A DNA stretch of 64,000 bases, taken from assembly GCF_947251645.1 (NCBI RefSeq), contig NZ_OX366364.1, positions 62,001-126,000 on the forward strand, given 5' to 3'. The notes beneath the pieces were generated by a model that was not told the DNA's origin, did no database searches, and saw nothing but the letters and a program-made list of their open reading frames with translations. A program made the translations under genes and the position numbers. Shown in pieces: positions 55,588 through 63,985 of the stretch. Positions within the stretch are counted from its first letter, which is position 1. The number at the start of each line of letters is the position of its first letter. This DNA is from Wolbachia endosymbiont (group A) of Bibio marci. GTDB lineage: Bacteria; Pseudomonadota; Alphaproteobacteria; Rickettsiales; Anaplasmataceae.

Positions 55588-56676
55588 GGCTTTGTTGCAT
55601 CGCACCTTATACTGGTAGTAATTTACGATAAATATCATGTAGCCATTTCAAATTTAGCCATACCAATTTCAGTAAATTGATTAAGCAAATAGCACTTAAT
55701 CAGCAATTCTTTTTCGCGATTTACTTCGGATTTATTCCTAAAGCTGAATCCAAATATTTGCTTTAATCTTGAGAAAAACCCTTCAATATAAGATCTTTTC
55801 CCATAATTTACTTCTTTTTTCCATTCTTTCACGCCATCTTTACCGTATAATTTTATTAACCTAATAGCAGCATTTCTGTCAGACATATAATCTATTTCTG
55901 GATGTTCTGCCGCATTGTTTATTGGTGGAATTTTTGCCTTTATATCATATTCGTGACACAATTTGTAAAACTTGTGCCTATCATATGCCCTATCTGCATA
56001 TAGTGCTTTTATGATATGCTGAAAATTAACTTCTTTAAGCAAATCGCAAGCTCCATAGTGATCAGAGTAGACACCGTTACTGTATTTTACAGCTATGGCT
56101 TTTTTGCTGTTTATATTCAACATTACATGCAATTTTCTTGTCTGTTCATAGCCACGATATTTTCTGTTAGCGCTATTTTCCTTGCTGTGACCAGGGGTAT
56201 TGTTGTAAATGCTGATACCTGTACTATCTATAGCAATTTCGATGTCTTCCATATTATTTTTATCAATTCTGCAATCATTGATCTTAATATTAAGTTTCTT
56301 AAACCTTCTTGATGCTTGTGAATAGCTGATAACTGCTAAATCTCTTCCTATTTGTTGCATATATCCTTTTATAAACCCCACCGTTTGTCTTAAACCAATT
56401 CTAAAAAGATTGACAATTATATGCACCAAAATCACAACTTTATCACTGTAAATATAGTTGCCGCCTTGCATTTTTGGACTATTTTCATACCAATTTTTTA
56501 TGGCTTCATTGATATAATGAAAAATATTTCCTCTTTCCTGGAGAAATTTGTTATATTCATTTTGGTTACTGACTTTCATTTTCTGTGGCATATTTTTTCT
56601 TCAACAGTTAAATGGTTATTTATAATGAATTTTGTCAGTAGCCACCAGATTTTTTCGGTTGCTATGCAACAAAGCC
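55588..56676 (-). mobile_element. Intact IS903-group element, copy C
   Basis: Complete 1089-base element with the same termini as copy A. The left flank reads ATCCCAGTG and the right flank CACTGGGAT. These are inverted complements rather than direct copies, so the ends do not carry a target duplication. Either the element recombined with another copy, or one flank was replaced. The palindromic target itself is the same kind as for copy A. Confidence 0.92.
55635..56591 (-). CDS. IS903-group DDE transposase
   Basis: Intact 318-residue transposase, nearly identical to the copy at 7990-8946. The visible differences are Lys for Glu in the AIKNWYE segment near residue 32 and Lys for Glu in GKDGVKEW near residue 251. 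The catalytic blocks IAIDSTGISIY, ALYADRAYD and YIEGFFSRLKQIFG are unchanged. Confidence 0.93.
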   Translation of the reverse strand: MPQKMKVSNQNEYNKFLQERGNIFHYINEAIKNWYENSPKMQGGNYIYSDKVVILVHIIVNLFRIGLRQTVGFIKGYMQQIGRDLAVISYSQASRRFKKLNIKINDCRIDKNNMEDIEIAIDSTGISIYNNTPGHSKENSANRKYRGYEQTRKLHVMLNINSKKAIAVKYSNGVYSDHYGACDLLKEVNFQHIIKALYADRAYDRHKFYKLCHEYDIKAKIPPINNAAEHPEIDYMSDRNAAIRLIKLYGKDGVKEWKKEVNYGKRSYIEGFFSRLKQIFGFSFRNKSEVNREKELLIKCYLLNQFTEIGMAKFEMAT

Positions 56677-56862
56677 CACTGGGATCCAGAAAACTTAACT
56701 TTAAATAAGTGGCTGCATAATAAAGACTAGATTCCAGTGTCAAGCACTGGAATGACACCATAAAGGCACTGGGATGACATCCTACCTTGTGGAAATTGCT
56801 CTCAAATCACAATGTTCATACAGTTGTGGGCTTAACGGTATCTTTGCAGATACTATGGTAAT

Positions 56863-57603
56863 TTATTCAAAAGATTTACTGAGTGGTAAGATTTTTCCTG
56901 ATACGCTGCAGTCTTCAGAAGCTAATTCCACAAATTTATCTGTTAGTTTATCAGGTGACACCAATTCAGATGTATCTTTTCCAAGAAATGCCTGCTCACT
57001 ACCCACAGGTCCTTCCGTGTATACAGCATTTACACATAATTTTGTATGTTTTGTCTCAGATGCATATATCTGCACCATTATTTCTAGTGCAACTTTACTT
57101 GCAGCATACGGCATCCAATATGGATAAGAGGAAGGAGAAAGTGTCACCTCTGAGGTCATGAATATCGCTCTTCCAGCATTAGACTTTTTTAGCATTGGAT
57201 CTAAGTTTTTTAGTAAGTACCAATTAGCAGTAAAATTTGTATTCATTACGTTCTGTAGCTCTTCAAGCTCGCAATCATGAACAGGGTTCAATTTGCCTAA
57301 AATTCCAGTACACGCAACTAACATATCAAGCGCTCCAGATTCTGATAATTTCAGGCTTTCTATCATGTTTGTCAGTATCTTTACATTCTCAAAGTCTAAA
57401 AGATCAAGCTGAATTAGTTTCACAGAGCCTTCTTTAAATTCTTCAAGCTCTTCAATTTCATTATATAGTGGCTTGAGATTATCAAGAGATCTTGAAATCA
57501 GAATCACACATGCACCTTCTCTTACAAACCTTTTTGCAACAGCAGAGCCTATTTCACCTGAAGCCCCGGTAATTAAAGCTACTTTACCTTCTAACTTACC
57601 CAT
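56863..57603 (-). CDS. Short-chain dehydrogenase/reductase
   Basis: Classical SDR-fold oxidoreductase, 246 residues from the Met at 57603 (MGKLEGKVALITG). The cofactor motif TGASGEIGSAVAKR (TGxxxGxG), the LVACTGIL segment corresponding to NAG, and the active site with Ser in MTSEVTLSPSS and YAASK (YxxxK) are present. The upstream Met at 57627 would overlap the BrkB-like gene, and a ribosome-binding-like AAGGA precedes the second Met, so the second is preferred. The substrate is unknown. Confidence 0.88.
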   Translation of the reverse strand: MGKLEGKVALITGASGEIGSAVAKRFVREGACVILISRSLDNLKPLYNEIEELEEFKEGSVKLIQLDLLDFENVKILTNMIESLKLSESGALDMLVACTGILGKLNPVHDCELEELQNVMNTNFTANWYLLKNLDPMLKKSNAGRAIFMTSEVTLSPSSYPYWMPYAASKVALEIMVQIYASETKHTKLCVNAVYTEGPVGSEQAFLGKDTSELVSPDKLTDKFVELASEDCSVSGKILPLSKSFE

Positions 57604-57613
57604 TTCTTTTTCC

Positions 57614-58429
57614 TTAGCGAGATTCATTGAAGTATTTTAGCTGAAAATTAAATTTTGCTCCATATATAAAAATCAAACTTAGCATATAAAAAAATAGTAA
57701 TGACACTACCATACCACCTAAACTTCCATATATCAAATTCAGTTGATCAAAGGAAGCTTTTAAGTATTGCTTGAAAGCTGAAGCGGAAATCGTCCAAAGA
57801 ATAACAGCCACACAAGATCCGGGAAATACGTCTGATAAGTTTTGTTTTATGTTTGGCAACATAAAATATAGCCAAGAGACTACTGTGAAAAGTACAAATT
57901 CAATGAGCAGGTATTTAGTATAACTTAGCCCCTGATAGGAAAAATCAATTAGCATTGGCACTAATGTAGAGAACGCTATAGTTAGAGTTATAATAAGCGT
58001 GATCACTAAAAATTGTAATATACTGAGTACCCTTCTCCATATATAAGGCGGCGAAACCGGAATTTTATAAGCTTTGTTCAATACTGTTCTTAGCCCTTCA
58101 ATTGTTGACGAGGCGGTCCAAACAGCACCTACAATTGCCAAAGTTAGTAAGCTTTGCGGCGGGCCTGATATTATCTCTCTGATACGCGGCATCAAAGATG
58201 CCAAAATATCCTGTGGCATGTTATCAATGATAAATACCCAGCCAATGTTATACTGGTCTAAGAAACTTGCGAATGTTGACGCCACAGCCATTAAAACGAT
58301 GAGAAAAGGAAATATTGATAACAGAATTAAAAATGATAAATACCCTGCGTGCTCCACCCCATCGTTATGAATTGTGTCAATCAAAGCACGATAAAGGCAA
58401 TAAACGATGCTGTAAAATTTCTGTAGCAT
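57614..58429 (-). CDS. YihY/BrkB family membrane protein
   Basis: Integral membrane protein of the YihY/virulence factor BrkB family (once annotated as ribonuclease BN). The Met at 58429 (MLQKFYSIVYCLYRALID) is preferred over the GTG at 58498. It has about six hydrophobic segments and the family blocks HAGYLSFLILLSIFPFLIVL, AVWTASSTIEGLRTVLNKAY, PGSCVAVILWTISASAFKQY and YGSLGGMVVSLLFFYMLSLI. The function of the family is not firmly established. It precedes the SDR gene by about ten bases. Confidence 0.88.
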   Translation of the reverse strand: MLQKFYSIVYCLYRALIDTIHNDGVEHAGYLSFLILLSIFPFLIVLMAVASTFASFLDQYNIGWVFIIDNMPQDILASLMPRIREIISGPPQSLLTLAIVGAVWTASSTIEGLRTVLNKAYKIPVSPPYIWRRVLSILQFLVITLIITLTIAFSTLVPMLIDFSYQGLSYTKYLLIEFVLFTVVSWLYFMLPNIKQNLSDVFPGSCVAVILWTISASAFKQYLKASFDQLNLIYGSLGGMVVSLLFFYMLSLIFIYGAKFNFQLKYFNESR

Positions 58430-58563
58430 GTAATATAAACGAACCAAGAAAAGTATTCTAAATGAAATAAAGGATACTTTTAAGCAAAAAATCCTCACCG
58501 TTTACTTAAATTTAATCAAAGTGATAGATAATCAAATATGAAACAGAAATTATCGGAGGCGTA

Positions 58564-58905
58564 ATGAAAAATTTTCTTCTACTTGTAGCTTTAATTCTCT
58601 CCTTTGCGTTTGATGCAAATGCTGCGAATCCGCCGGCTACGGGTAATAAATTTGTTGATACAAGTGATACAACATCATCAGTGATATGCAAGATAATAGG
58701 CTATACTCATGGCATAGGTGGACCAATGATCACAATAGTGATAATTGGTGCAGCGTTGCTTGCAATATTCGGCAGGATGCCGTGGCCAGCGCTTTTTGCA
58801 CTCGGTGCATTTACTGCTGTGTTTTTTGGCGCTCCTGTAGTCGTTTCAAAAATAACACCAGGAGGTGTGATTTGTAAAGACGGTGCAGTAGAGAATAATC
58901 CATAG
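58564..58905 (+). CDS. virB2: Type IV secretion pilin-like protein VirB2 (TrbC family)
   Basis: Major pilin-type subunit of the VirB type IV secretion system. The 113-residue protein has a signal peptide with likely cleavage after DANA (residue 20). Two membrane segments follow (about 50-68 and 74-96), and the VirB2/TrbC-type loop IFGRMPWPALFALGAFTAVF lies between them. It is preceded by a strong GGAGG. A near-copy of its leader sequence follows the stop codon (58905-58942), suggesting a lost second virB2 gene. It stands alone here. Confidence 0.92.
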   Translation: MKNFLLLVALILSFAFDANAANPPATGNKFVDTSDTTSSVICKIIGYTHGIGGPMITIVIIGAALLAIFGRMPWPALFALGAFTAVFFGAPVVVSKITPGGVICKDGAVENNP

Positions 58906-58940
58906 AAATTATAGGAGGCGTAAACGTAGTTTTCTTTACT

Positions 58941-58967
58941 TGAAAGTGGTAAGTTTCACCACTTTCA
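58941..58967 (+). terminator. Hairpin after virB2
   Basis: TGAAAGTGGT (58941-58950) and ACCACTTTCA (58958-58967) form a perfect ten-base stem with a seven-base loop, about 36 bases beyond the virB2 stop. There is no T tract, so it may be a weak terminator or an RNA-stability hairpin. Confidence 0.5.
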
Positions 58968-59032
58968 GTGTCTATAACTACCTAATAAATTCTCTTTCTG
59001 TAATCATATCAGTTAAAGTCTGGATTCCAGCG

Positions 59033-60121
59033 GGCTTTGTTGCATCGCACCTTATACTGGTAGTAATTTACGATAAATATCATGTAGCCATTTCAAATTT
59101 AGCCATACCAATTTCAGTAAATTGATTAAGCAAATAGCACTTAATCAGCAATTCTTTTTCGCGATTTACTTCGGATTTATTCCTAAAGCTGAATCCAAAT
59201 ATTTGCTTTAATCTTGAGAAAAACCCTTCAATATAAGATCTTTTCCCATAATTTACTTCTTTTTTCCATTCTTTCACGCCATCTTCACCGTATAATTTTA
59301 TTAACCTAATAGCAGCATTTCTGTCAGACATATAATCTATTTCTGGATGTTCTGCCGCATTGTTTATTGGTGGAATTTTTGCCTTTATATCATATTCGTG
59401 ACACAATTTGTAAAACTTGTGCCTATCATATGCCCTATCTGCATATAGTGCTTTTATGATATGCTGAAAATTAACTTCTTTAAGCAAATCGCAAGCTCCA
59501 TAGTGATCAGAGTAGACACCGTTACTGTATTTTACAGCTATAGCTTTTTTGCTGTTTATATTCAACATTACATGCAATTTTCTTGTCTGTTCATAGCCAT
59601 GATATTTTCTGTTAGCGCTATTTTCCTTGCTGTGACCAGGGGTATTGTTGTAAATGCTGATACCTGTACTATCTATAGCAATTTCGATGTCTTCCATATT
59701 ATTTTTATCAATTCTGCAATCATTGATCTTAATATTAAGTTTCTTAAACCTTCTTGATGCTTGTGAATAGCTGATAACTGCTAAATCTCTTCCTATTTGT
59801 TGCATATATCCTTTTATAAACCCCACCGTTTGTCTTAAACCAATTCTAAAAAGATTGACAATTATATGCACCAAAATCACAACTTTATCACTGTAAATAT
59901 AGTTGCCGCCTTGCATTTTTGGACTATTTTCATACCAATTTTCTATGGCTTCATTGATATAATGAAAAATATTTCCTCTTTCCTGGAGAAATTTGTTATA
60001 TTCATTTTGGTTACTGACTTTCATTTTCTGTGGCATATTTTTTCTTCAACAGTTAAATGGTTATTTATAATGAATTTTGTCAGTAGCCACCAGATTTTTT
60101 CGGTTGCTATGCAACAAAGCC
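59033..60121 (-). mobile_element. Intact IS903-group element, copy D
   Basis: Complete 1089-base element with the same ends as copies A and C and a perfect 9-base target duplication ATTCCAGCG (59024-59032 and 60122-60130), lying in a palindromic intergenic repeat. It is in the same orientation as copy C, 2.36 kb away. The pair brackets the SDR, BrkB-like and virB2 genes. Confidence 0.93.
59080..60036 (-). CDS. IS903-group DDE transposase
   Basis: Intact 318-residue transposase identical to the copy at 7990-8946 apart from His for Arg in the segment NRKYHGYEQ near residue 143. The catalytic landmarks are unchanged. Confidence 0.93.
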   Translation of the reverse strand: MPQKMKVSNQNEYNKFLQERGNIFHYINEAIENWYENSPKMQGGNYIYSDKVVILVHIIVNLFRIGLRQTVGFIKGYMQQIGRDLAVISYSQASRRFKKLNIKINDCRIDKNNMEDIEIAIDSTGISIYNNTPGHSKENSANRKYHGYEQTRKLHVMLNINSKKAIAVKYSNGVYSDHYGACDLLKEVNFQHIIKALYADRAYDRHKFYKLCHEYDIKAKIPPINNAAEHPEIDYMSDRNAAIRLIKLYGEDGVKEWKKEVNYGKRSYIEGFFSRLKQIFGFSFRNKSEVNREKELLIKCYLLNQFTEIGMAKFEMAT

Positions 60122-60801
60122 ATTCCAGCGTCACGCGCCGGAATGACAGCAGTCCTACGTCATACCGCGATTCATTCGCGGTATCTCATCCGCTAACATA
60201 GTAGCAACTGTTCTCCCTTGTCATACCGTCACGGTATCTCTAGATCCCGCTAACAAGCAGCGGGATGACGAGCTTATCGTCATGCCACCACGAACCGTCA
60301 TACCACGATTCATTCGCGGTATCCCTTAGCATAGATCCCGCTAACAAGCAGCGGGATGACGGTTGTCGTTTAGCCATAAATGTTTAAGAAATTTACCAAA
60401 CGAAAAAAAAGGCAAAAGAAACCCTAGTCACTGTCTATTTTCAGTATTGGCGTTTTTTAAGTCTTAAACACTGCAATTTAGCTGCTTTTAAATGCAACTC
60501 ACCTTAGTTTAAATGTTTAAGAAATTTACTAAGCAGAAAAAAAGGCAAAAGAAATCCCGTGTTAGCTAGTTATCACTCTCTAATCCTGCAAATTGGCGTA
60601 CTATACTGTCTTAAACGACTTATAAGCGCGTTTCAGCTTATATAGGTAAAAACCCAGAAATGTTGTGAAGACATAAGGTGCACATAGTGCGAAAAATTAA
60701 AAATAAGACGCCAAGTACGTTGTTTTTTTTGCTGTTTAATCTGCACAGATGAAGATAACTGAATACCTTCAGTACCATGATAAGGGCGCTGGCGGAGTTT
60801 G
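60122..60801. repeat. Intergenic repeat block before recF 3-prime end
   Basis: No convincing gene is seen. Positions 60122-60370 hold consecutive palindromes (for example ATCCCGCTAACAAGCAGCGGGAT twice, and CCGCGATTCATTCGCGG). Positions 60376-60424 and 60511-60558 are two copies, about 135 bases apart, of a dispersed repeat (TTTAAGAAATTTACCAAACG, then AAAAAAAGGCAAAAGAA) also found reversed at 7785-7832. Each is followed by a looser ATTGGCGT and TCTTAAAC similarity. Positions 60776-60814 are a copy of a shorter repeat overlapping the recF 3-prime end. Confidence 0.65.
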
Positions 60802-61899
60802 TCAAGTAGGTTTTGCATTTAATTCATTTGATAATTCAAAAAACTTGAAAGAATAAAGATAGCTATTGAAATTGTCTTGATTTACATCAGTTATCCAAGT
60901 TTGACATTGAATACTTAACACTTCCTCTATTAACGCCTTTCTGTAATGTTTATCCAGATGAGACATTATATCATCAAGTAGAAGAAGTGGTGCCTTATTG
61001 TAATGAATACACCTTGCTTTTACACTGGATAAAATAATAGAAAGCAGTAATAACTTTTGTTCTCCAGTGGAGCACAGATTTATTGGTACGTTTCTTTTTT
61101 GACAAAAAACCCGAAAATTATCGTTATGCACACCAAAGGTTACTCTACCAGTCAATGAATCTTTTTCTCTGTTTTCCTTTAGACGATTCTGAAAATATTC
61201 TGCAGTATCGTTCAAAGTTAGTTGGCTGCTGAATTTCAAACTTGCCTTCGGAAAAAGCTCACTGGAATGGTTATCAATTGTGTCTTGTAATATTTTTAAA
61301 ACAGACGATCGCATACGTAAAATACTAACTGCATTAACAGCCATTATGTTTTCAAGACTAGAGAGCCAATTTTCGTCCAAGGTGTTCTCTCTCAACAGTT
61401 TACTTCGCTCATGTTTAGCTTTCCTATATTTCATGTAGCAGCAAGTGTAATTTTCCTCAAACAGTGAGACTATACGGTCTAAAAATTTTAATCTGTCACT
61501 TGGAGAATTAAGAAGAACATAGTCCATTTGTGGAATCAGCCATATTACATTGGATATCTTATACAGAGATGAATAACTCGATTGCGTTTTTCCATCAATT
61601 TGTATTAGTTTCTTATCAAAACTCTTTGCGATACCAATTGAGTTAAAATCTGTTCCATTAAAAAAATCATAGTGCACTACCCAATCTTCATTACTGAATC
61701 TATTTTGTATCTCACTGGCTTTTGCTTTTTTCATTCCGTTGCTTTTAGCAAGCAACGAGATTGCTTCAAGTATATTAGTTTTACCAATACCGTTTTTGCC
61801 AGTTATTACAACTGAGCTATCATCTGAATCCAGTTCAAAGTTTGAGTGGCTACGAAAATTATGTAATTTCAGCTTTTTTATGTAGCAATGGGTAGCCAT
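60802..61899 (-). CDS. recF: DNA replication and repair protein RecF
   Basis: SMC-like ATPase that helps load RecA at gapped DNA. The 365-residue protein has LHNFRSHSNFEL near the start, Walker A GKNGIGKTN (34-42), the ABC-type signature LCSTGEQKLLLLSIIL (about 276-291) and Walker B LLLLDDIMSHLD (about 305-316). It is complete. Its last codons fall within a dispersed repeat, so the C-terminal residues may vary between strains. It lies 16 bases after bcp on minus. Confidence 0.95.
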   Translation of the reverse strand: MATHCYIKKLKLHNFRSHSNFELDSDDSSVVITGKNGIGKTNILEAISLLAKSNGMKKAKASEIQNRFSNEDWVVHYDFFNGTDFNSIGIAKSFDKKLIQIDGKTQSSYSSLYKISNVIWLIPQMDYVLLNSPSDRLKFLDRIVSLFEENYTCCYMKYRKAKHERSKLLRENTLDENWLSSLENIMAVNAVSILRMRSSVLKILQDTIDNHSSELFPKASLKFSSQLTLNDTAEYFQNRLKENREKDSLTGRVTFGVHNDNFRVFCQKRNVPINLCSTGEQKLLLLSIILSSVKARCIHYNKAPLLLLDDIMSHLDKHYRKALIEEVLSIQCQTWITDVNQDNFNSYLYSFKFFELSNELNAKPT

Positions 61900-61915
61900 T
61901 AACCTATTCTTTAGT

Positions 61916-62383
61916 TTATATTCTCTTTACTTCTTCCAGAACCTCATCAACATGTCCACTAACTTTTACATTTTTCCAGATCTTCACTACTTTACCTTTT
62001 TTATCTATTAAAAAAGTAGTGCGTTCTATTCCCATATACTTTTTGCCAAACATACTTTTCTCTACCCAAACACCATATTTTCCCAACATTTCAGCATTCT
62101 CATCAGAAACTAAAGAAAATGGCAGAGAATATTTTGCTTTGAAGATAGCGTGGCACTTAACGCTATCTTTTGATACACCAATTATCACTGTATCAAGGGA
62201 AGAGAAGTCATCTATTTTATCTCTAAAGCCTTTTGCCTCCATTGTACAACCCGGAGTATCATCTTTAGGATAAAAATAAAGAACTACATTTTTTTTATCA
62301 AAGAATTCACTCAATGATAAATTTTCACCAGAATCTGTTGGTAAGCTAAAATCAGGTGCATTATTTCCTACTGCTAATTCCAT
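61916..62383 (-). CDS. bcp: Thiol peroxidase Bcp (peroxiredoxin)
   Basis: Peroxiredoxin of the AhpC/TSA superfamily, BCP group, that reduces hydroperoxides. The catalytic motif is YFYPKDDTPGCTMEAKGF (peroxidatic Cys within PGCT), and APDFSLPTDSGENLSLSEFF lies near the N-terminus. The frame is open to 62404 (MLLMEQG), but the Met at 62383 (MELAVGNNAPDF) gives the standard 155 residues with an upstream GGAGCAAGG, so it is preferred. It precedes recF. Confidence 0.95.
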   Translation of the reverse strand: MELAVGNNAPDFSLPTDSGENLSLSEFFDKKNVVLYFYPKDDTPGCTMEAKGFRDKIDDFSSLDTVIIGVSKDSVKCHAIFKAKYSLPFSLVSDENAEMLGKYGVWVEKSMFGKKYMGIERTTFLIDKKGKVVKIWKNVKVSGHVDEVLEEVKRI

Positions 62384-62557
62384 ACCTTGCTCCATTAATA
62401 ACACTTTTATCTATAGTAGTATATTGTAGTCAGAGTATCAAATTTTATATATAGCTAACACAGATAAGATTCTTGATAGGGGGCTTATTGATAACTGCCT
62501 TCTCGGCTTGCCGCTTTTGATAAAGTGTGATTCTCAAGACCATATCAATAGATCCTA

Positions 62558-63985
62558 TTAAAAATCAATCGAATCTTCACATGTTTGCTCTTCATAAAAG
62601 AAGTTCAATGTTATCGTAGTACCAAGTTTTGCTTCACTTTTAATGTCGAAAGTTCCACCCATTAACTCTACTAATTTCTTGCTTAGCGGCAATCCGATGC
62701 CCGTACCTTCATTTCTATATCCCGAATTTGCTTGGCCAAAAACAGACATAACTTTATATATATCCTGCTGCATTATTCCTATTCCATTGTCATGAAACTC
62801 AATAGTTAATAAGTTTTTTTCTATATTTTCTTTTACCACCATTCTTATTAAACCACCCTTTGGGGTAAATTTGATTGAGTTTGATAATAAATTTATTATA
62901 ACTTGTTTCATTCTCTTAGGATCTGCAATAACTAATAATTGCTTATTAGGTATCTCTTTTTTTAAATTAATCTCAGTTTCTCTTAATTTAGGTAATAGCA
63001 TATTTATGCATGAATCCACTATTTTGTTCAAGTTAAACTTCACTTTTTCTACTGTTAAACTACTTGATTCAGCTTTTGAAAAATCTAACACATCATTAAT
63101 TAAGGTAAGTAAGTGTGTTCCTGCATTATATATATCGTCTGCATACTCCTTGTATTGAGAATTATCCATTGAACCTAAAGTTTTATTTTTGATCAACTCC
63201 GCAAATCCAATAATAGCATTAAGAGGTGTGCGTAATTCATGTGTAACGCTTGCAAAAAACTTTAGCTTGTTTGCATTTTCTTGCTCTAATGTCTCTTTTA
63301 TCTGCTGTAATTCAATGTTAGTTTTATGTTGCTTGGCTAGCATTTGGGTATTAGAAAAGTGCAAATAGAACATTATTAATATTAAAATTATTAATAATAA
63401 GCCTAAAAATGTTAAAAATAGGCCATATGCTATAATATAAGAATTATTGTAGTTTCGAAGAATCTTCAAAAAAAACGACGGTTTAACGCTATTTTCATGG
63501 AATATAGGGAAAATAGAAGTTAATGTATTTCCTGTAGTATAAAATATTTCTTGGTTACTTAATAGTTTATCAATTTCATCGTTTGTAAGTAACTGTTCAT
63601 AATCATAATCTTGAGTGTTAAAATTACTGAATATTATTCTGCCGTTTTGATCATACAGTGTTAAGCTGAAATCCTTTACTTTGCTCACTGATTGTAATAA
63701 TTCAGCACGCAGCTTTACCAGTTGGTTTATGTAATCAAAACTTTTGTATTTAATGTGATGCTTTTCTATTAGTAAATAATGGTATTTTTTTATTATGCCA
63801 TTTTCCAGTACACTTTTTAAGTTTACACTTGAATCACGGTAAGAAGAAAGGAAATTACTCCTTAGTAAATAATTACAATATATCACACTGAATAAAATCA
63901 TAAAGATCGATGAGAGTAATACAATAACTTTTGTGTATTTGTTTTTCTCCAGTGCAGAAAACATTAATTTACCTAGCTTATACAT
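62558..63985 (-). CDS. Membrane sensor histidine kinase
   Basis: A 475-residue sensor kinase. The first membrane segment (about 19-41) and second (about 178-206) enclose a periplasmic sensor region (about 42-177). A coiled-coil linker and the HisKA domain follow, with H249 in ASVTHELRTPLNAIIGFAEL. The HATPase_c domain has the N box INLLSNSIKFTPKGG (about 364-378), G1 DNGIGI (399-404) and G2 GTGIGLPLSKKLVELMGG (about 427-444). No receiver domain is attached. The layout resembles PleC/DivJ-like kinases of alphaproteobacteria. The stimulus and partner regulator are unknown. Confidence 0.92.
   Translation of the reverse strand: MYKLGKLMFSALEKNKYTKVIVLLSSIFMILFSVIYCNYLLRSNFLSSYRDSSVNLKSVLENGIIKKYHYLLIEKHHIKYKSFDYINQLVKLRAELLQSVSKVKDFSLTLYDQNGRIIFSNFNTQDYDYEQLLTNDEIDKLLSNQEIFYTTGNTLTSIFPIFHENSVKPSFFLKILRNYNNSYIIAYGLFLTFLGLLLIILILIMFYLHFSNTQMLAKQHKTNIELQQIKETLEQENANKLKFFASVTHELRTPLNAIIGFAELIKNKTLGSMDNSQYKEYADDIYNAGTHLLTLINDVLDFSKAESSSLTVEKVKFNLNKIVDSCINMLLPKLRETEINLKKEIPNKQLLVIADPKRMKQVIINLLSNSIKFTPKGGLIRMVVKENIEKNLLTIEFHDNGIGIMQQDIYKVMSVFGQANSGYRNEGTGIGLPLSKKLVELMGGTFDIKSEAKLGTTITLNFFYEEQTCEDSIDF

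Noticed and set aside
56016..56708. Open frames of 95-98 codons opposite the IS903-group transposases
   Set aside because: They recur opposite every copy because the transposase sequence is nearly identical. There is no sign that they are genes.
60633..60818. A 61-codon minus-strand open frame near recF
   Set aside because: It lies entirely in dispersed repeat sequence with no ribosome-binding site or recognisable protein character.
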